Positions 34,252-43,679 of a DNA stretch of 64,000 bases are shown one piece after another (positions within the stretch are counted from its first letter, which is position 1; each line of letters begins with the position of its first letter). Location: positions 1 through 64,000 of the forward strand of contig NZ_SLXB01000022.1 of the NCBI RefSeq assembly GCF_004342845.1. Reading direction: 5' to 3'. The stretch comes from Prevotella heparinolytica. Its GTDB lineage: Bacteria > Bacteroidota > Bacteroidia > Bacteroidales > Bacteroidaceae. A program made the position numbers and the translations under genes. The notes under the pieces were generated by a model. It did no database searches. It saw only the letters and a program-made list of their open reading frames with translations, and was not told the DNA's origin.

Positions 34252-36510
34252 ATGAGTGAGAGATTATTTGAGAAGTTGTGTTCAGTCGGACAACTGATGT
34301 TGGCATGGAGGGTGGTAAAAGCCAAGAACAGTGTTGGAGGCATCGATGGGCTAACCATCGTTGAGTTTGAGAGCCACCTTGACCGACATTTGTCCGAACT
34401 GATTGCCGAACTGCAAGCAGGAACATGGAAGCCGCAACCCTACAAAAAGATGGGCATCCCCAAGAAGACGGGCGAAATAAGGACGATAGGGTTGCTCTCT
34501 TTGAGAGACAAAGTGGTGCAGACAGCCATAAAGCAGCTTGTGGAGCCGCGTTTCGAAAACCTGTTTATGGGGAACAGCTATGGATATCGTCCTGAAAAAG
34601 GGCATACAAAGGCCGTTCGAAGGGCTTTGTTTGAATGCAATAACAAAAAGAATCAGTGGTTACTTCGCTTGGATATCGATAATTATTTCGACACCATCAG
34701 CCACGATATTCTTTTTGCAAGGCTTCACGCCTTGATCCCCGATGAGGAAATCAATCGGCTGATTCAGCTTTCGGTAAAAATGGGTATGGTGACCAGGAAA
34801 CTGAAGTGGGAGGAGATCAGCTGCGGTGTACCTCAAGGCGCCGTCCTCTCCCCCTTGCTGGCGAATCTTTATCTACATCAGTTCGACCAGTTCATCGTGA
34901 CACACGCCGACTCCTATGTACGCTACGCCGACGATTTTATCATCTTGTGCGAGACACGTGAAAAAGCGGAAGAGGTGATGCAAGAAGCTGCCGGTTTCTT
35001 AAAAGAAAGGCTTCGGCTTTCGCTCAACACTCCGGAAATCGGAAAAATAGAAGATGGATTCGAGTTTCTCGGCATTACCCTGAACAAGAAGGGGCTATCC
35101 TTATCGGCCAGCAAAAGAGAGAAGCTTTTGCAGCGAATAGAGAACATAGAATTTCGCGGAGGATTCTTTTCCGATAAAGACAAGAGCATTTGGCAAGGCA
35201 TACGCAACTACTATGGGAAACTGCTTCCCGAAAGTATATTGATAGACTTGGACAAGGCGCTCGTACAGAGATTGCAAACCATGATAGAGCAGCAGCCCGA
35301 TAAGATAAGAAGTATCAGCGGATTGAAAAACGGATTGGCTGAAGCCGCATTTCTGTCGGACGAGATGCAGCTCAAGCGGAAAAACATCGTCAATCATCTG
35401 GCGGAAACTTATCTGTCCGTGAAAGGTGCAAAGCCCTCGAAATCTTCCGATGCCCAAAATCGCGACCTTATCAACAGCCGAAAAGCTGAATACCGGAAAA
35501 AAGAAGCCGAAGGATCTGAATTGGTGATACGTACCCCCGGTAGTCATATCGGCGTCAGCGGGCAGAATATCGTTGTGCGCATACAAGGTAAGGTGGCATA
35601 CAAAAAGCCTTCCGCTTCGCTGCGACATCTTACCGTTACGGGGCAGGGAGTTTCACTTTCGAGCAATGTGATCCGATTTTGTATGGAAAGAAAAATTCCC
35701 ATCGATTTCTTTGAAGGCGCCACGCATTACGCTTCGGTGGTGAGTCCCAAATTTGTCGAAAACACCCTTTGGGAGGCGCAAGCCAGGATGACCGAGGAAC
35801 AACGATTTACGCTTGCCCAGCGTTTGATTCTGGGAAAACTGAAAAACCAAGTAAATCTGATCAAATACTTTCACAAGTATCACAAGACCACGCGAGAGGA
35901 CATCAAGCAACAGTTCGTGGTGGCAACCGCCAAGATATCCGCCACCATTGACGAACTAAAGGAATTGCCCTTTACCGACAACTATCAAGAGGTGTTGATG
36001 GGCAAAGAAGCGCAAGCGGCCCTCTGTTATTGGGGATATATAGAGAAGATGCTCGAAGACGACGAAATCAATTTTGAGGGAAGAGTGCGTCGCGGAGCCT
36101 CCGATCTGGTCAACTCCATGCTGAATTATGCCTATTCGTTCCTTTACAACAGGGTATGGCAAGCATTGCTCAGCGAGGGGCTGAACCCTATGGACAGCGT
36201 ACTGCACAAAAGGCAAGCCGGAAAACCCACATTGGTATTTGATGTGGTAGAACTGTTCCGGGCGCAAGGTACCGACAGAGTAGTGATAGGGCTGGTGCAA
36301 CGAGGGGTCAGCCTGAAGATGAACGGTGCCCTCCTCGACGATAATACAAAAAAAATACTCACCCAAAGTGTACTCGAGCGCATGAATCGGTATGAAAAGT
36401 ATCGAGGAGAAGAGATGCCCTTCGAACGCATCTTTGTGGAACAAGCCAAAGAGATAGCCGCTTATGTGGAAAGCGGACAAACTTTTAAACCCTATATCGC
36501 AAAATGGTAA
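34252..36510 (+). CDS. cas1: reverse transcriptase-Cas1 fusion
   Basis: Spacer-acquisition integrase fused to an RT, 752 aa. The RT domain (residues ~10-300) is group II intron-like: RLDIDNYFDTISHDIL (Asp141 region), VPQGAVLSPLLANLYL and the catalytic YADD at 225-228 in YVRYADDFIIL. A linker (~330-420) leads to Cas1 (~425-752) with HIGVSGQNIVVRIQGK. The presumed metal ligands are Glu609 (FEGRVRRG), His652 (SVLHKRQ) and Asp664 (VFDVVELFR). Such fusions with type III systems acquire spacers from RNA. The start is the ATG at 34252, 69 bp after the previous gene. Overlaps cas2 by 7 bp. Confidence 0.95.
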   Translation: MSERLFEKLCSVGQLMLAWRVVKAKNSVGGIDGLTIVEFESHLDRHLSELIAELQAGTWKPQPYKKMGIPKKTGEIRTIGLLSLRDKVVQTAIKQLVEPRFENLFMGNSYGYRPEKGHTKAVRRALFECNNKKNQWLLRLDIDNYFDTISHDILFARLHALIPDEEINRLIQLSVKMGMVTRKLKWEEISCGVPQGAVLSPLLANLYLHQFDQFIVTHADSYVRYADDFIILCETREKAEEVMQEAAGFLKERLRLSLNTPEIGKIEDGFEFLGITLNKKGLSLSASKREKLLQRIENIEFRGGFFSDKDKSIWQGIRNYYGKLLPESILIDLDKALVQRLQTMIEQQPDKIRSISGLKNGLAEAAFLSDEMQLKRKNIVNHLAETYLSVKGAKPSKSSDAQNRDLINSRKAEYRKKEAEGSELVIRTPGSHIGVSGQNIVVRIQGKVAYKKPSASLRHLTVTGQGVSLSSNVIRFCMERKIPIDFFEGATHYASVVSPKFVENTLWEAQARMTEEQRFTLAQRLILGKLKNQVNLIKYFHKYHKTTREDIKQQFVVATAKISATIDELKELPFTDNYQEVLMGKEAQAALCYWGYIEKMLEDDEINFEGRVRRGASDLVNSMLNYAYSFLYNRVWQALLSEGLNPMDSVLHKRQAGKPTLVFDVVELFRAQGTDRVVIGLVQRGVSLKMNGALLDDNTKKILTQSVLERMNRYEKYRGEEMPFERIFVEQAKEIAAYVESGQTFKPYIAKW

Positions 36511-36803
36511 AGAAAGTAACGGCAAGAAAACGTTTCGTCGTCGTAGCATACGATATTGCCGACGAAAAACGTCGCAACCGCGTGGTGAAAATACTGGAAG
36601 CCGGTGGCGTCCGCATCAATTATAGCGTGTTCGAGTGCTTTCTGACCGAGTCGCGCTTAGCCAAGCTGCAAGAGCAGATAGCAGACGTAATAGAGAAACA
36701 GAGCGACACGGTGGTCTATTATCTTCTTTGTGTCAATTGCTACACCAAGATAGTCTACCAGCCCGATCGTCGTCATCCTCCTGAAACGGTGCGGATGGTA
36801 TAG
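36504..36803 (+). CDS. cas2: Cas2
   Basis: 99-aa partner of Cas1 in the integration complex. Ferredoxin-like fold with RFVVVAYDIADEKRRNRVVK (conserved Asp at the end of the first strand), INYSVFECFL and VVYYLLCVNC. The start overlaps the RT-cas1 stop. The last 20 residues are basic/proline-containing. It is the last cas gene before the leader. Confidence 0.95.
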   Translation: MVKKVTARKRFVVVAYDIADEKRRNRVVKILEAGGVRINYSVFECFLTESRLAKLQEQIADVIEKQSDTVVYYLLCVNCYTKIVYQPDRRHPPETVRMV

Positions 36804-37251
36804 AAGGGAGGAGAAATCATTTGCGAAAATTCAGAAGATGCGTAATAGGTTGATAATAAGAGTAAAGCTGTTTTTCCGATGAAAGGACATCTACGCAAAC
36901 CATTCGCAAATCCCCACTTGATGCCAAAAGACCACCGCCTTTTGCGAAAATTCCTGTAGGTCTGTTTGCAATCTGTTTATAATCAGAGGTATATGCGGAC
37001 CTAAAAGCGACGATTTTCGCAAATCCATGATGAATGCAAATGGCTCGTTCTATTTGCGAAGTTTTTTTAGTCGCAATCTATTGATTATCAATGGAAGTAT
37101 AAAAACGTATGGCAAAATCCCCTTTTTTTGTATTCAAAAAAACAGTACTTTTGCGAAGATTTTAGAAGAAATAGCGTAAAACGATAAAATACAATGATTT
37201 ATATCCATAGCTTATTGCAAAGAGTTACAGCAACATATTGATAGTCAGAAT
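36804..37251 (+). promoter_or_regulatory. CRISPR leader made of degenerate ~100-120-bp repeats
   Basis: The 448-bp AT-rich leader contains TTTGCGAA on the plus strand at 36820, 36941, 37053 and 37150 (spacing 121, 112, 97 bp) and its inverse TTCGCAAA at 36903 and 37016. About 30 bp after each of the first three copies lies a TTGATWATMA-like core (near 36850, 36975, 37081). This suggests three to four ancient tandem copies of one unit, giving repeated sites for the Cas1-Cas2 machinery or a host DNA-bending protein. No reading frame is present. Confidence 0.7.
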
Positions 37252-38054
37252 ATACAGTCTACTTCCATCACAACAAGGATTAAGACTCAATTTTTGTTTT
37301 CATAAACTATTCTCTTTAAGAATACAGTCTACTTCCATCACAACAAGGATTAAGACGATTTGTTCCCCTTTCCAATTATACACACCTGCTATACAGTCTA
37401 CTTCCATCACAACAAGGATTAAGACTTCCTCACCATATTCCACTTCCTCGTAGAACATACAGTCTACTTCCATCACAACAAGGATTAAGACTTTCCTGCC
37501 GTTTCTTTGTGAATTGGGTCACATTACATATACAGTCTACTTCCATCACAACAAGGATTAAGACGATAAAGGCTAATCTGCCCTCATACCATTTATCAGA
37601 TACAGTCTACTTCCATCACAACAAGGATTAAGACCTCGTAGAATCCAGAGAACGTGTCCGCCTTTTTAATAATACAGTCTACTTCCATCACAACAAGGAT
37701 TAAGACCCAATTTCCCGTTAATATTAACGGTCTTTTCTTCTATACAGTCTACTTCCATCACAACAAGGATTAAGACCTTTTTATCTCTTTTTCACTTAAA
37801 CCCTTAAATATACAGTCTACTTCCATCACAACAAGGATTAAGACACATAGCTTTACACAAGTTTAATTACACAAACGACTATACAGTCTACTTCCATCAC
37901 AACAAGGATTAAGACATTGCCCTCACTATCAACATTAAACGCTTTCTCGAGATACAGTCTACTTCCATCACAACAAGGATTAAGACAACTCAAAGTAGAG
38001 GAAGTCAAGTTTCCGTTCTAATACAGTCTACTTCCATCACAACAAGGATTAAGA
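37252..38054 (+). CRISPR. type III-A CRISPR array, 12 repeats and 11 spacers
   Basis: A 35-bp repeat begins ATACAGTCTACTTCCATC and ends ACAAGGATTAAGAC. Copies start at 37252, 37322, 37391, 37457, 37530, 37600, 37672, 37742, 37810, 37881, 37952 and 38021. I see no base difference among the first eleven. Repeat 12 lacks its last C and joins directly to an IS256 remnant. Spacers are 31-38 bp. The leader is on the cas2 side, so transcription is rightward and the expected crRNA tag is ATTAAGAC. The downstream (oldest) end of the array is missing. Confidence 0.97.
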
Positions 38055-39040
38055 TGGATGCATATCCTACAGAAGAAGAACGTCAAATGGGCAACCGCCG
38101 TAACGGTAAGATGCAGAAACAGGTGCAGACTCCATTGGGTGAGGTAACCGTATCCACTCCCCGTGACCGTAATTCAAGTTTTGATCCACAATTTATTAAG
38201 AAGCGTGAGACCATTCCGGCAGAAGGTGTTGCTGACCGTATAATCGGCCTGTATGTTCTTGGTAACAGCACACGTGAGATTAGTGATTGGATGGAAGAGA
38301 ATCTTGGTAATCGTGTATCGGCAGATACAATCAGTGCCATTACGGACCGTGTACTTCCGGAAATAAAGGCATGGAAATCACGTATGCTTGATTCCGTCTA
38401 TCCTATAGTCTGGATGGATGCCATCCATTATAAAGTAACGGATGAACGTGGTTGTGTTGTTGCACGTGCAATCTATAATGTGTTGGGTATTAACAGGGAA
38501 GGACATAAGGAGCTACTCGGAATGTATATATCAAGAAATGAGGGAGCAAACTTCCGGCTCAGTGTGCTGACAGACCTTCAGAACCGTGGAGTTGAAGATA
38601 TCCTTATTGCCTGTATAGACGGCTTGAAAGGCTTTCCTGAAGCAATCCAAAGTGTTTATCCCAATACATCTGTACAGCTTTGTGTTGTACATCAAATTCG
38701 TAATTCCATCAAATGTGTAGGCTCCAAAAATCAAAAGGAATTCCTGAAGGATTTGAAATGCGTTTATCAGGCTGTAAATAAAGAATCGGCAGAAAATGAA
38801 CTTCTTAAGTTGGAAGAAAAATGGGGCGAACAATATCCCATCGTTATCAGGTCCTGGCAGGACAATTGGGATAAGCTATCCGAATACTTCCAGTACACTC
38901 CGGCTATCCGTAAGCTCATATATACAACAAATACTGTTGAAGGATATCACCGTCAGATCCGTAAGGTAACAAAAAACAAGGGCGTGTTCCCGTCGGATAC
39001 AGCCCTTGAGAAACTGGTTTATCTTGCATACCGTAATATA

Positions 39041-40073
39041 ACGTGAGTTCGATATAATTTTAGAAGATTCTTAGTTGCCCGTCATTTATGTAACTCACAT
39101 CAATGGCTGGTTTCTTTTCAAAGAAACAATATGCAGCAATGGCAGACAGCGCATTTGCTATGAAATTATGAAATGACCTGTGTCTGGAATGTTCTATCTG
39201 TGCAATGTTTTTCAACTCGTCATTGACCGTTTCAATCAGTGCCCGTTTCCTGAGAATGATTTTATCAGCAATACTCATAAGGGAACTCCTCATATTATTC
39301 TTGACTTTGGTTATCAGTTGTATTCCATTCATGAATAGATTTTCAAACAATGCTTGTCCGATATATCCCTTATCGCCACACAATTTCCCTTTTACATTCT
39401 TTACGAACCGACTCTGTTTCAAAGGCTCTCTGTCATCCACGTTACCCGGAGTGAACATAAAGTTCAGTATCTCTCCCTTATCATTGATAATCAGATGCAG
39501 TTTAAACCCGAAGAACCATCCCATGGAACATTTCCCCCGTTCGGCAAGGCCCTCGAATGTCTTGTGAATCAGAATCCGTTGATTACGGCAGACGCGTAAA
39601 GGCGTAGAATCCACGAAACCGATTCCGGTACATTCTCCCAACAGAACTTGTTTTATGAAGATAGTCAGCGAGAGCAACACTTCCTTTTCCAGTTCCACAA
39701 AACGGTTATACGAAACTCTCTGGGGGAACAGGTGTGTCAGATGTTTGCAGACATATTCCTGATAATAGTGTTTGAAGCAACGGAAACCACCCGAATGGAA
39801 CAGAATAAGGATTACCATAATTTCCGCATCGCTCATACGATTGGGCTTATTGCGATGCGGGAGTGAATTATCTTCAACCAGATATTTTTCTTGTTGAACT
39901 GTAAATTCCTTGCAAAAATCATCTGCCATACAATAAATCTCCGTAACTTTAGACTCTGTGAACATAGTGATAATCGTTTAAAGGTTATAATTGGACACTA
40001 TAAATTTAATACTTTTATCGCTATGTTCCTATTATTCAAACAAATAATTGTAATCGTTATATCGAACTCACGT
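39041..40073 (-). mobile_element. intact IS982-family insertion sequence
   Basis: 1033 bp with terminal inverted repeats ACGTGAGTTCGATATAA (left) and TTATATCGAACTCACGT (right), and a 7-bp target duplication TAATATA at 39034-39040 and 40074-40080. Removing the element and one TSD copy restores the reading frame of the IS256 transposase, so the boundaries are exact. Contains one transposase gene. Confidence 0.92.
39060..39965 (-). CDS. IS982-family transposase
   Basis: 301-aa DDE transposase, full length. Features: MSDAEIMVILILFHSGGFRC, FVDSTPLRVCRNQR (first catalytic Asp), VDDREPL/KLCGDKGYIGQALF (second Asp) and RALIETVNDELKNIAQIEHSRHRS (Glu region). This is the standard IS982 pattern. The start ATG at 39965 lies ~100 bp inside the right terminus. 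It looks functional. Confidence 0.93.
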   Translation of the reverse strand: MFTESKVTEIYCMADDFCKEFTVQQEKYLVEDNSLPHRNKPNRMSDAEIMVILILFHSGGFRCFKHYYQEYVCKHLTHLFPQRVSYNRFVELEKEVLLSLTIFIKQVLLGECTGIGFVDSTPLRVCRNQRILIHKTFEGLAERGKCSMGWFFGFKLHLIINDKGEILNFMFTPGNVDDREPLKQSRFVKNVKGKLCGDKGYIGQALFENLFMNGIQLITKVKNNMRSSLMSIADKIILRKRALIETVNDELKNIAQIEHSRHRSFHNFIANALSAIAAYCFFEKKPAIDVSYINDGQLRIF

Positions 40074-40170
40074 TAATATACGGAAGAAGTGGACTATGCC
40101 ACTGGCCAATTGGGCTACAATCTCACAGCCACTGGCCATAAAGTTTGGAGAACGATTTAAATTATTGTAA

Positions 40171-40345
40171 TTTTACGCTCGTCGGGACGGGGGGCCCGCC
40201 CCTTGCCGCTGGCCGTTCCCCGACCGATGAGTTTTCTAATGGGAAATAATGCGTGACACAGTTTATTTTACACTACCCCGTATACTGTTTGTTGCATAAT
40301 TTTTCGGTCAATCTCATTCTAAAAATAAAGTCGTAGCTATATACC
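40171..40345. other. right flank of the IS256 element
   Basis: Non-coding. It includes a GC-rich stretch near 40180-40225 and a probable element end near 40255-40285 (GTGACACAGTTTATTTTACA). I cannot fix the exact IS256 terminus because its partner end is deleted. Confidence 0.4.
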
Positions 40346-40437
40346 TCTATCTTCCTACCATCTTCGTACCACCTTCGGTACATGTTCTTACCATGTTCTT
40401 GTTGAGATGCTCGTTATAGACAAGAAGAAAACAAGAA
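40346..40437 (-). repeat. interspersed element with 11-bp tandem repeats (copy 2)
   Basis: Read on the minus strand, a conserved segment (CTTGTTTTCTTCTTGTC, then ...CGAGC) at 40401-40437 is followed by five 11-bp units at 40390-40400, 40379-40389, 40368-40378, 40357-40367 and 40346-40356 (AAGAACATGGT and variants). It is the same element as at 2185-2268 in opposite orientation. The two copies differ in unit number. Confidence 0.75.
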
Positions 40438-40632
40438 AATGATAAGAATACATACATCCTTTTGAGAGGTGCGATAGACTTTTGTTGGATGAAATTTTCC
40501 ATAAAGATGCAGTTTTTTATCAAGTTATCACTTTAAATGTCGGATGATTCTTTTTTCTTAAATGAAAGAGCCGTGGAATAAAAAAGTGCATAATTGTGAA
40601 GTGCCCCCGAAAAGTTGGCGTTAAATTAAGCG

Positions 40633-41105
40633 TTAATTATTAAATTCTCTATAGTAGTGAGCTCGGTATTGTGCTGGGCTCATTCCTTTTAATCTAAGTT
40701 TTATTCTTTTCGTATTATACCACATTATATATTTCTTGAATTCAGTCTCAAAGCTGTCAAGGCTTTCGAAGTGGTTTACGTACAACAATTCATTCTTCAT
40801 CAGCTCGAAGAAGTTCTCCATCATAGAGTAGTCTATGCAGTTACCTTTGCGAGACATACTTTGTATAACACCATTATTCTTTAGCATCTTTTGGTATTGC
40901 GTATGCTGGTAATGCCATCCTTGATCTGCTGTTTTTGCAATCCTGATATCCCTTCTTTCTGATAGCGTAACCATAAAACCTTTAGTCGCTCTTCATTTAT
41001 TCCATAGTTCTTGTGGATATGACAAAAGGATAGTCCATCTTCTAACATATACATATAAGATAGTAAATCATGCACAGATTTTGGTTTTCTTTTTTGCGTA
41101 GACAT
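40633..41105 (-). pseudogene. IS3-family orfA/orfB remnant with internal deletion
   Basis: From 41105 the minus strand encodes the start of an orfA-type HTH protein (MSTQKRKPKSVHDLLSYMY...LWLRYQKEGISGLQK). After about 60 residues this runs out of frame. From ~40960 to 40633 another frame gives the C-terminal part of the orfB integrase (WHYQHTQYQKML, SMSRKGNCIDYSMMENFF, YIMWYNTKRIKLRLKGMSP). The orfA end and the orfB catalytic core start are missing, so it is inactive. Confidence 0.85.
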
Positions 41106-41110
41106 GATAA

Positions 41111-41143
41111 AACCCCGAAAGTTAACAAAAAACTTTCGGGGTT
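41111..41143 (-). terminator. hairpin downstream of pnp
   Basis: Perfect 13-bp stem AACCCCGAAAGTT / AACTTTCGGGGTT with a 7-nt loop, 35 bp after the pnp stop, followed on the minus strand by TTTTATC. It overlaps the IS3 remnant end, so it may originate from the IS (blocking read-in to orfA), but it should now terminate pnp transcripts. Confidence 0.65.
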
Positions 41144-41177
41144 CATATCAAAGCCCTTTAGATTGTGTGGTAAAAAA

Positions 41178-43367
41178 TCACTCGTTTCTGTTACCTCTGT
41201 CACGGCGTTCACGTCGTTCGCCGTTTCTTTCGGGGCGTTCAACATAACCTTCCGGTTTCGGCAACAAAACTTTGCGGGACAGTTTGAACTTACCGGTTTT
41301 CGGATCGATTTCCAGCAGTTTTACTTCCAACTCGTCACCTTCCTTGATTCCGGCTTCCTCTACTGTTTCCAAACGTTTCCAGTCTATCTCGGAGATGTGG
41401 AGCAGGCCGTCTTTTCCCGGCAAGAACTCTACGAATGCACCGTAAGGCATAACGCTGCGCACTTTACCTTTGTAGATTTCGCCTATTTCGGGTACGGCTA
41501 CGATGCTTTTGATAAGACGCATGGCGTCGTCGATGCTTTTCTTGTTTGTTCCGGCAATTTCAATTTTGCCCACGTTATCCACTTCCTCAATCGTGATGGT
41601 AGCTCCGGTTTCTTCCTGCATGCCTTGGATGATTTTTCCACCCGGACCGATGACGGCACCGATGAATTCTTTAGGAATGGTCATTGTTTCGATACGCGGC
41701 GCATGAGGTTTCAGGTCTGTGCGAGGCTCGGCGATGCACTCGGTGATTTTTCCGAGGATAAATTCGCGGCCCTCTTTGGCTTGCAACAGGGCTTTCTCCA
41801 AAATGTCATACGTCAGTCCGTCGCACTTGATGTCCATTTGAGTGGCAGTGATACCGTCTTTGGTTCCCGTCACCTTGAAGTCCATATCGCCCAAGTGGTC
41901 TTCGTCGCCGAGGATATCGGACAATACGGCATATTTTTCTTCGCCCGGATTCTTGATCAGTCCCATTGCGATGCCCGATACCGGCTTCTTGATTTTTACA
42001 CCGGCATCCATCAATGCAAGTGTTCCGGCACATACGGTAGCCATCGAAGAAGAACCGTTGGATTCGAGGATATCCGATACGATGCGCACTACATAAGGAT
42101 AGTCTGCAGGGATTTGACCTTTCAACGCACGCCATGCCAAGTGTCCGTGGCCGATTTCGCGACGACCCACACCACGCTGTGCTTTCGCTTCGCCCGTAGA
42201 GAACGGCGGGAAGTTATAGTGAAGCAAGAAGCGCTCTTTGCCATGTTCCAATACGTCGTCGATGATTTTCTCGTCCAGTTTCGTTCCTAAAGTAACGGTA
42301 GACAAAGATTGGGTCTCTCCGCGTGTGAAGATTGCCGAACCGTGAGGACCCGGCAAATAATCGGTTTCGCACCAGATGGGGCGTATTTCGGTAGTCTTAC
42401 GTCCGTCAAGACGCTTGCCTTCGTCCAGAATGGAACGGCGCATGGCTTCTTTTTCCACATCGTGATAATAACGGTCTATCAGCGCGCCCTTTTCCTCCAG
42501 CTCTTCTTCCGAGAATTGGGCTTTGAACTCTTCGCAGATAGTCTCAAAAGCATTGATGCGTTCGTGCTTATTGTTATTGCCCGATGCTGCAACGGCATAA
42601 GCCTTTTCGTAGCAAGCATCGTGAACAGCCTTGCGAAGCTCTTCATCGTTCACTTCGTGGCAGTATTCACGTTTTACGGTAGAACCTACTTCTTCTGCCA
42701 GCTCCATCTGAGCTTTACATTGTATCTTGATAGCTTCGTGTGCGGCTTTCATGGCTTCCAGCAAATCTTGCTCGGAAACCTCGTTCATTTCGCCTTCCAC
42801 CATCATGATGTTTTCGTATGTGGCACCCACCATCAGATCCATGTCGGCTTTTTCCAGTTGTTCGAAAGTGGGGTTGATAACGAACTGTCCGTCAATACGT
42901 GCTACACGTACTTCGGAAATCGGTCCGTTGAAAGGAATATCTGAAACAGCAAGTGCGGCAGAGGCTGCAAGGCCGGCCAAAGCATCCGGCATGTCTACGC
43001 CGTCGGCCGAGAAGAGGATAATGTTTACATATACCTCTGCATGAAAATTGTCAGGGAATAAGGGGCGGAGAGCACGGTCAACGAGTCGGCAAGTGAGGAT
43101 CTCGTAGTCAGAGGCGCGGCCCTCACGTTTGGTGAAACCGCCGGGGAAACGGCCGAATGCCGAGAATTTTTCTTTGTACTCTACCTGTAGCGGCATGAAA
43201 TCTGTTCCGGGAACTGCGTCCTTGGCGGCACAAACAGTAGCTAAAAGCATGGTGTTGCCCATGCGAAGCATTACAGAACCGTCTGCCTGTTTTGCCAACT
43301 TTCCCGTTTCGAGCATGATGGTTCTGCCATCTGGAAGCTCGATTGTCTTAACAATAGGGTTAATCAT
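41178..43367 (-). CDS. pnp: polyribonucleotide nucleotidyltransferase (PNPase)
   Basis: 3'-5' phosphorolytic exoribonuclease of the RNA degradation machinery, 729 aa. Two RNase PH domains (first ~1-140; second ~320-545 with [14 protein letters not shown] and [20 protein letters not shown]) are separated by a helical linker. A KH domain ([20 protein letters not shown]) and an S1 domain ([20 protein letters not shown]) follow, then an Arg/Glu/Asn-rich tail. A -7 box TATCTTTG lies on the minus strand at 43407-43414, about 40 bp before the start. Confidence 0.96.
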   Translation of the reverse strand: MINPIVKTIELPDGRTIMLETGKLAKQADGSVMLRMGNTMLLATVCAAKDAVPGTDFMPLQVEYKEKFSAFGRFPGGFTKREGRASDYEILTCRLVDRALRPLFPDNFHAEVYVNIILFSADGVDMPDALAGLAASAALAVSDIPFNGPISEVRVARIDGQFVINPTFEQLEKADMDLMVGATYENIMMVEGEMNEVSEQDLLEAMKAAHEAIKIQCKAQMELAEEVGSTVKREYCHEVNDEELRKAVHDACYEKAYAVAASGNNNKHERINAFETICEEFKAQFSEEELEEKGALIDRYYHDVEKEAMRRSILDEGKRLDGRKTTEIRPIWCETDYLPGPHGSAIFTRGETQSLSTVTLGTKLDEKIIDDVLEHGKERFLLHYNFPPFSTGEAKAQRGVGRREIGHGHLAWRALKGQIPADYPYVVRIVSDILESNGSSSMATVCAGTLALMDAGVKIKKPVSGIAMGLIKNPGEEKYAVLSDILGDEDHLGDMDFKVTGTKDGITATQMDIKCDGLTYDILEKALLQAKEGREFILGKITECIAEPRTDLKPHAPRIETMTIPKEFIGAVIGPGGKIIQGMQEETGATITIEEVDNVGKIEIAGTNKKSIDDAMRLIKSIVAVPEIGEIYKGKVRSVMPYGAFVEFLPGKDGLLHISEIDWKRLETVEEAGIKEGDELEVKLLEIDPKTGKFKLSRKVLLPKPEGYVERPERNGERRERRDRGNRNE

Positions 43368-43531
43368 AAAAAATGTTTTATATCTAATTTTCTTTCAAAA
43401 TTCGCGCAAAGATACATATTTTATTCTTGTAAGATGGTGGGAATGAGATAAAAAGTTTGTATTTAACTGCTTTTTTGCAAATATCTGCATGTAAGAACAA
43501 GGGAAATGCTTTGACTGAATCTTAAAAGAAG

Positions 43532-43606
43532 TATATTTGCAGGCACATTTGCTCCGTACCAACTCCGTATCTGCCCCGTTCTTATAGATATGGAGCTGGT
43601 ACGGAG
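43532..43606 (+). promoter_or_regulatory. promoter and 5'-leader hairpin of the thioredoxin-fold lipoprotein gene
   Basis: The -7 box TATATTTG (43532-43539) with TTTG 18 bp upstream (43510) predicts a start near 43546. Six bases later a 21-bp stem (5' arm CTCCGTACCA..., 3' arm ...TGGTACGGAG; one mismatch, one G-T pair) spans 43552-43606. The stem is at the very 5' end of the predicted mRNA and has no U-tract, which suggests a stability element and not a terminator. Confidence 0.5.
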
Positions 43607-43679
43607 TAGATGCCTTTCGGATATGGTTGAGATGCGGAAAATAAATGGAAGTATGAAGGATAGTAAAACTAATAATGAT

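Larger units (their letters stand above)
38055..40170 (+). pseudogene. IS256/Mutator-family transposase, 5' truncated and split by IS982
   Basis: The frame starts inside the last CRISPR repeat and runs to 39040 with clear IS256-family sequence: EERQMGNRRNGKMQKQVQTP, catalytic-region VWMDAIHYKV, CIDGLKGFPEAIQ and YTTNTVEGYHRQIRK. The reading frame is interrupted at 39040 by an intact IS982 insertion. It resumes at 40081 (RKKWTMPLANWATISQ) and ends at 40170. Joining both parts at the TAATATA duplication restores one frame of ~358 codons. The N-terminal ~40-90 residues expected for the family are absent, so the left end of the element and the CRISPR trailer were lost together. Confidence 0.9.
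40597..41145 (-). mobile_element. IS3-family (IS150-like) remnant
   Basis: Ends TGAAGTGCCCCCGAAAAGTT (40597 onward) and, on the other strand, TGAACCCCGAAAGTT (from 41145) form imperfect terminal inverted repeats of IS3/IS150 style. Only ~549 bp remain of an expected ~1.4 kb. No target duplication seen. Adjoins pnp. Confidence 0.7.

Noticed and set aside
34252..36510. RT as part of a retron or diversity-generating retroelement
   Set aside because: The RT is fused to Cas1 and flanked by cas genes; no msr/msd-like RNA and no template/variable repeat pair was seen.
41070..42290. Long open frame (406 codons) antisense to pnp
   Set aside because: It lies wholly within the well-supported pnp gene and its start region, has no family motif, and mirrors pnp codon periodicity.
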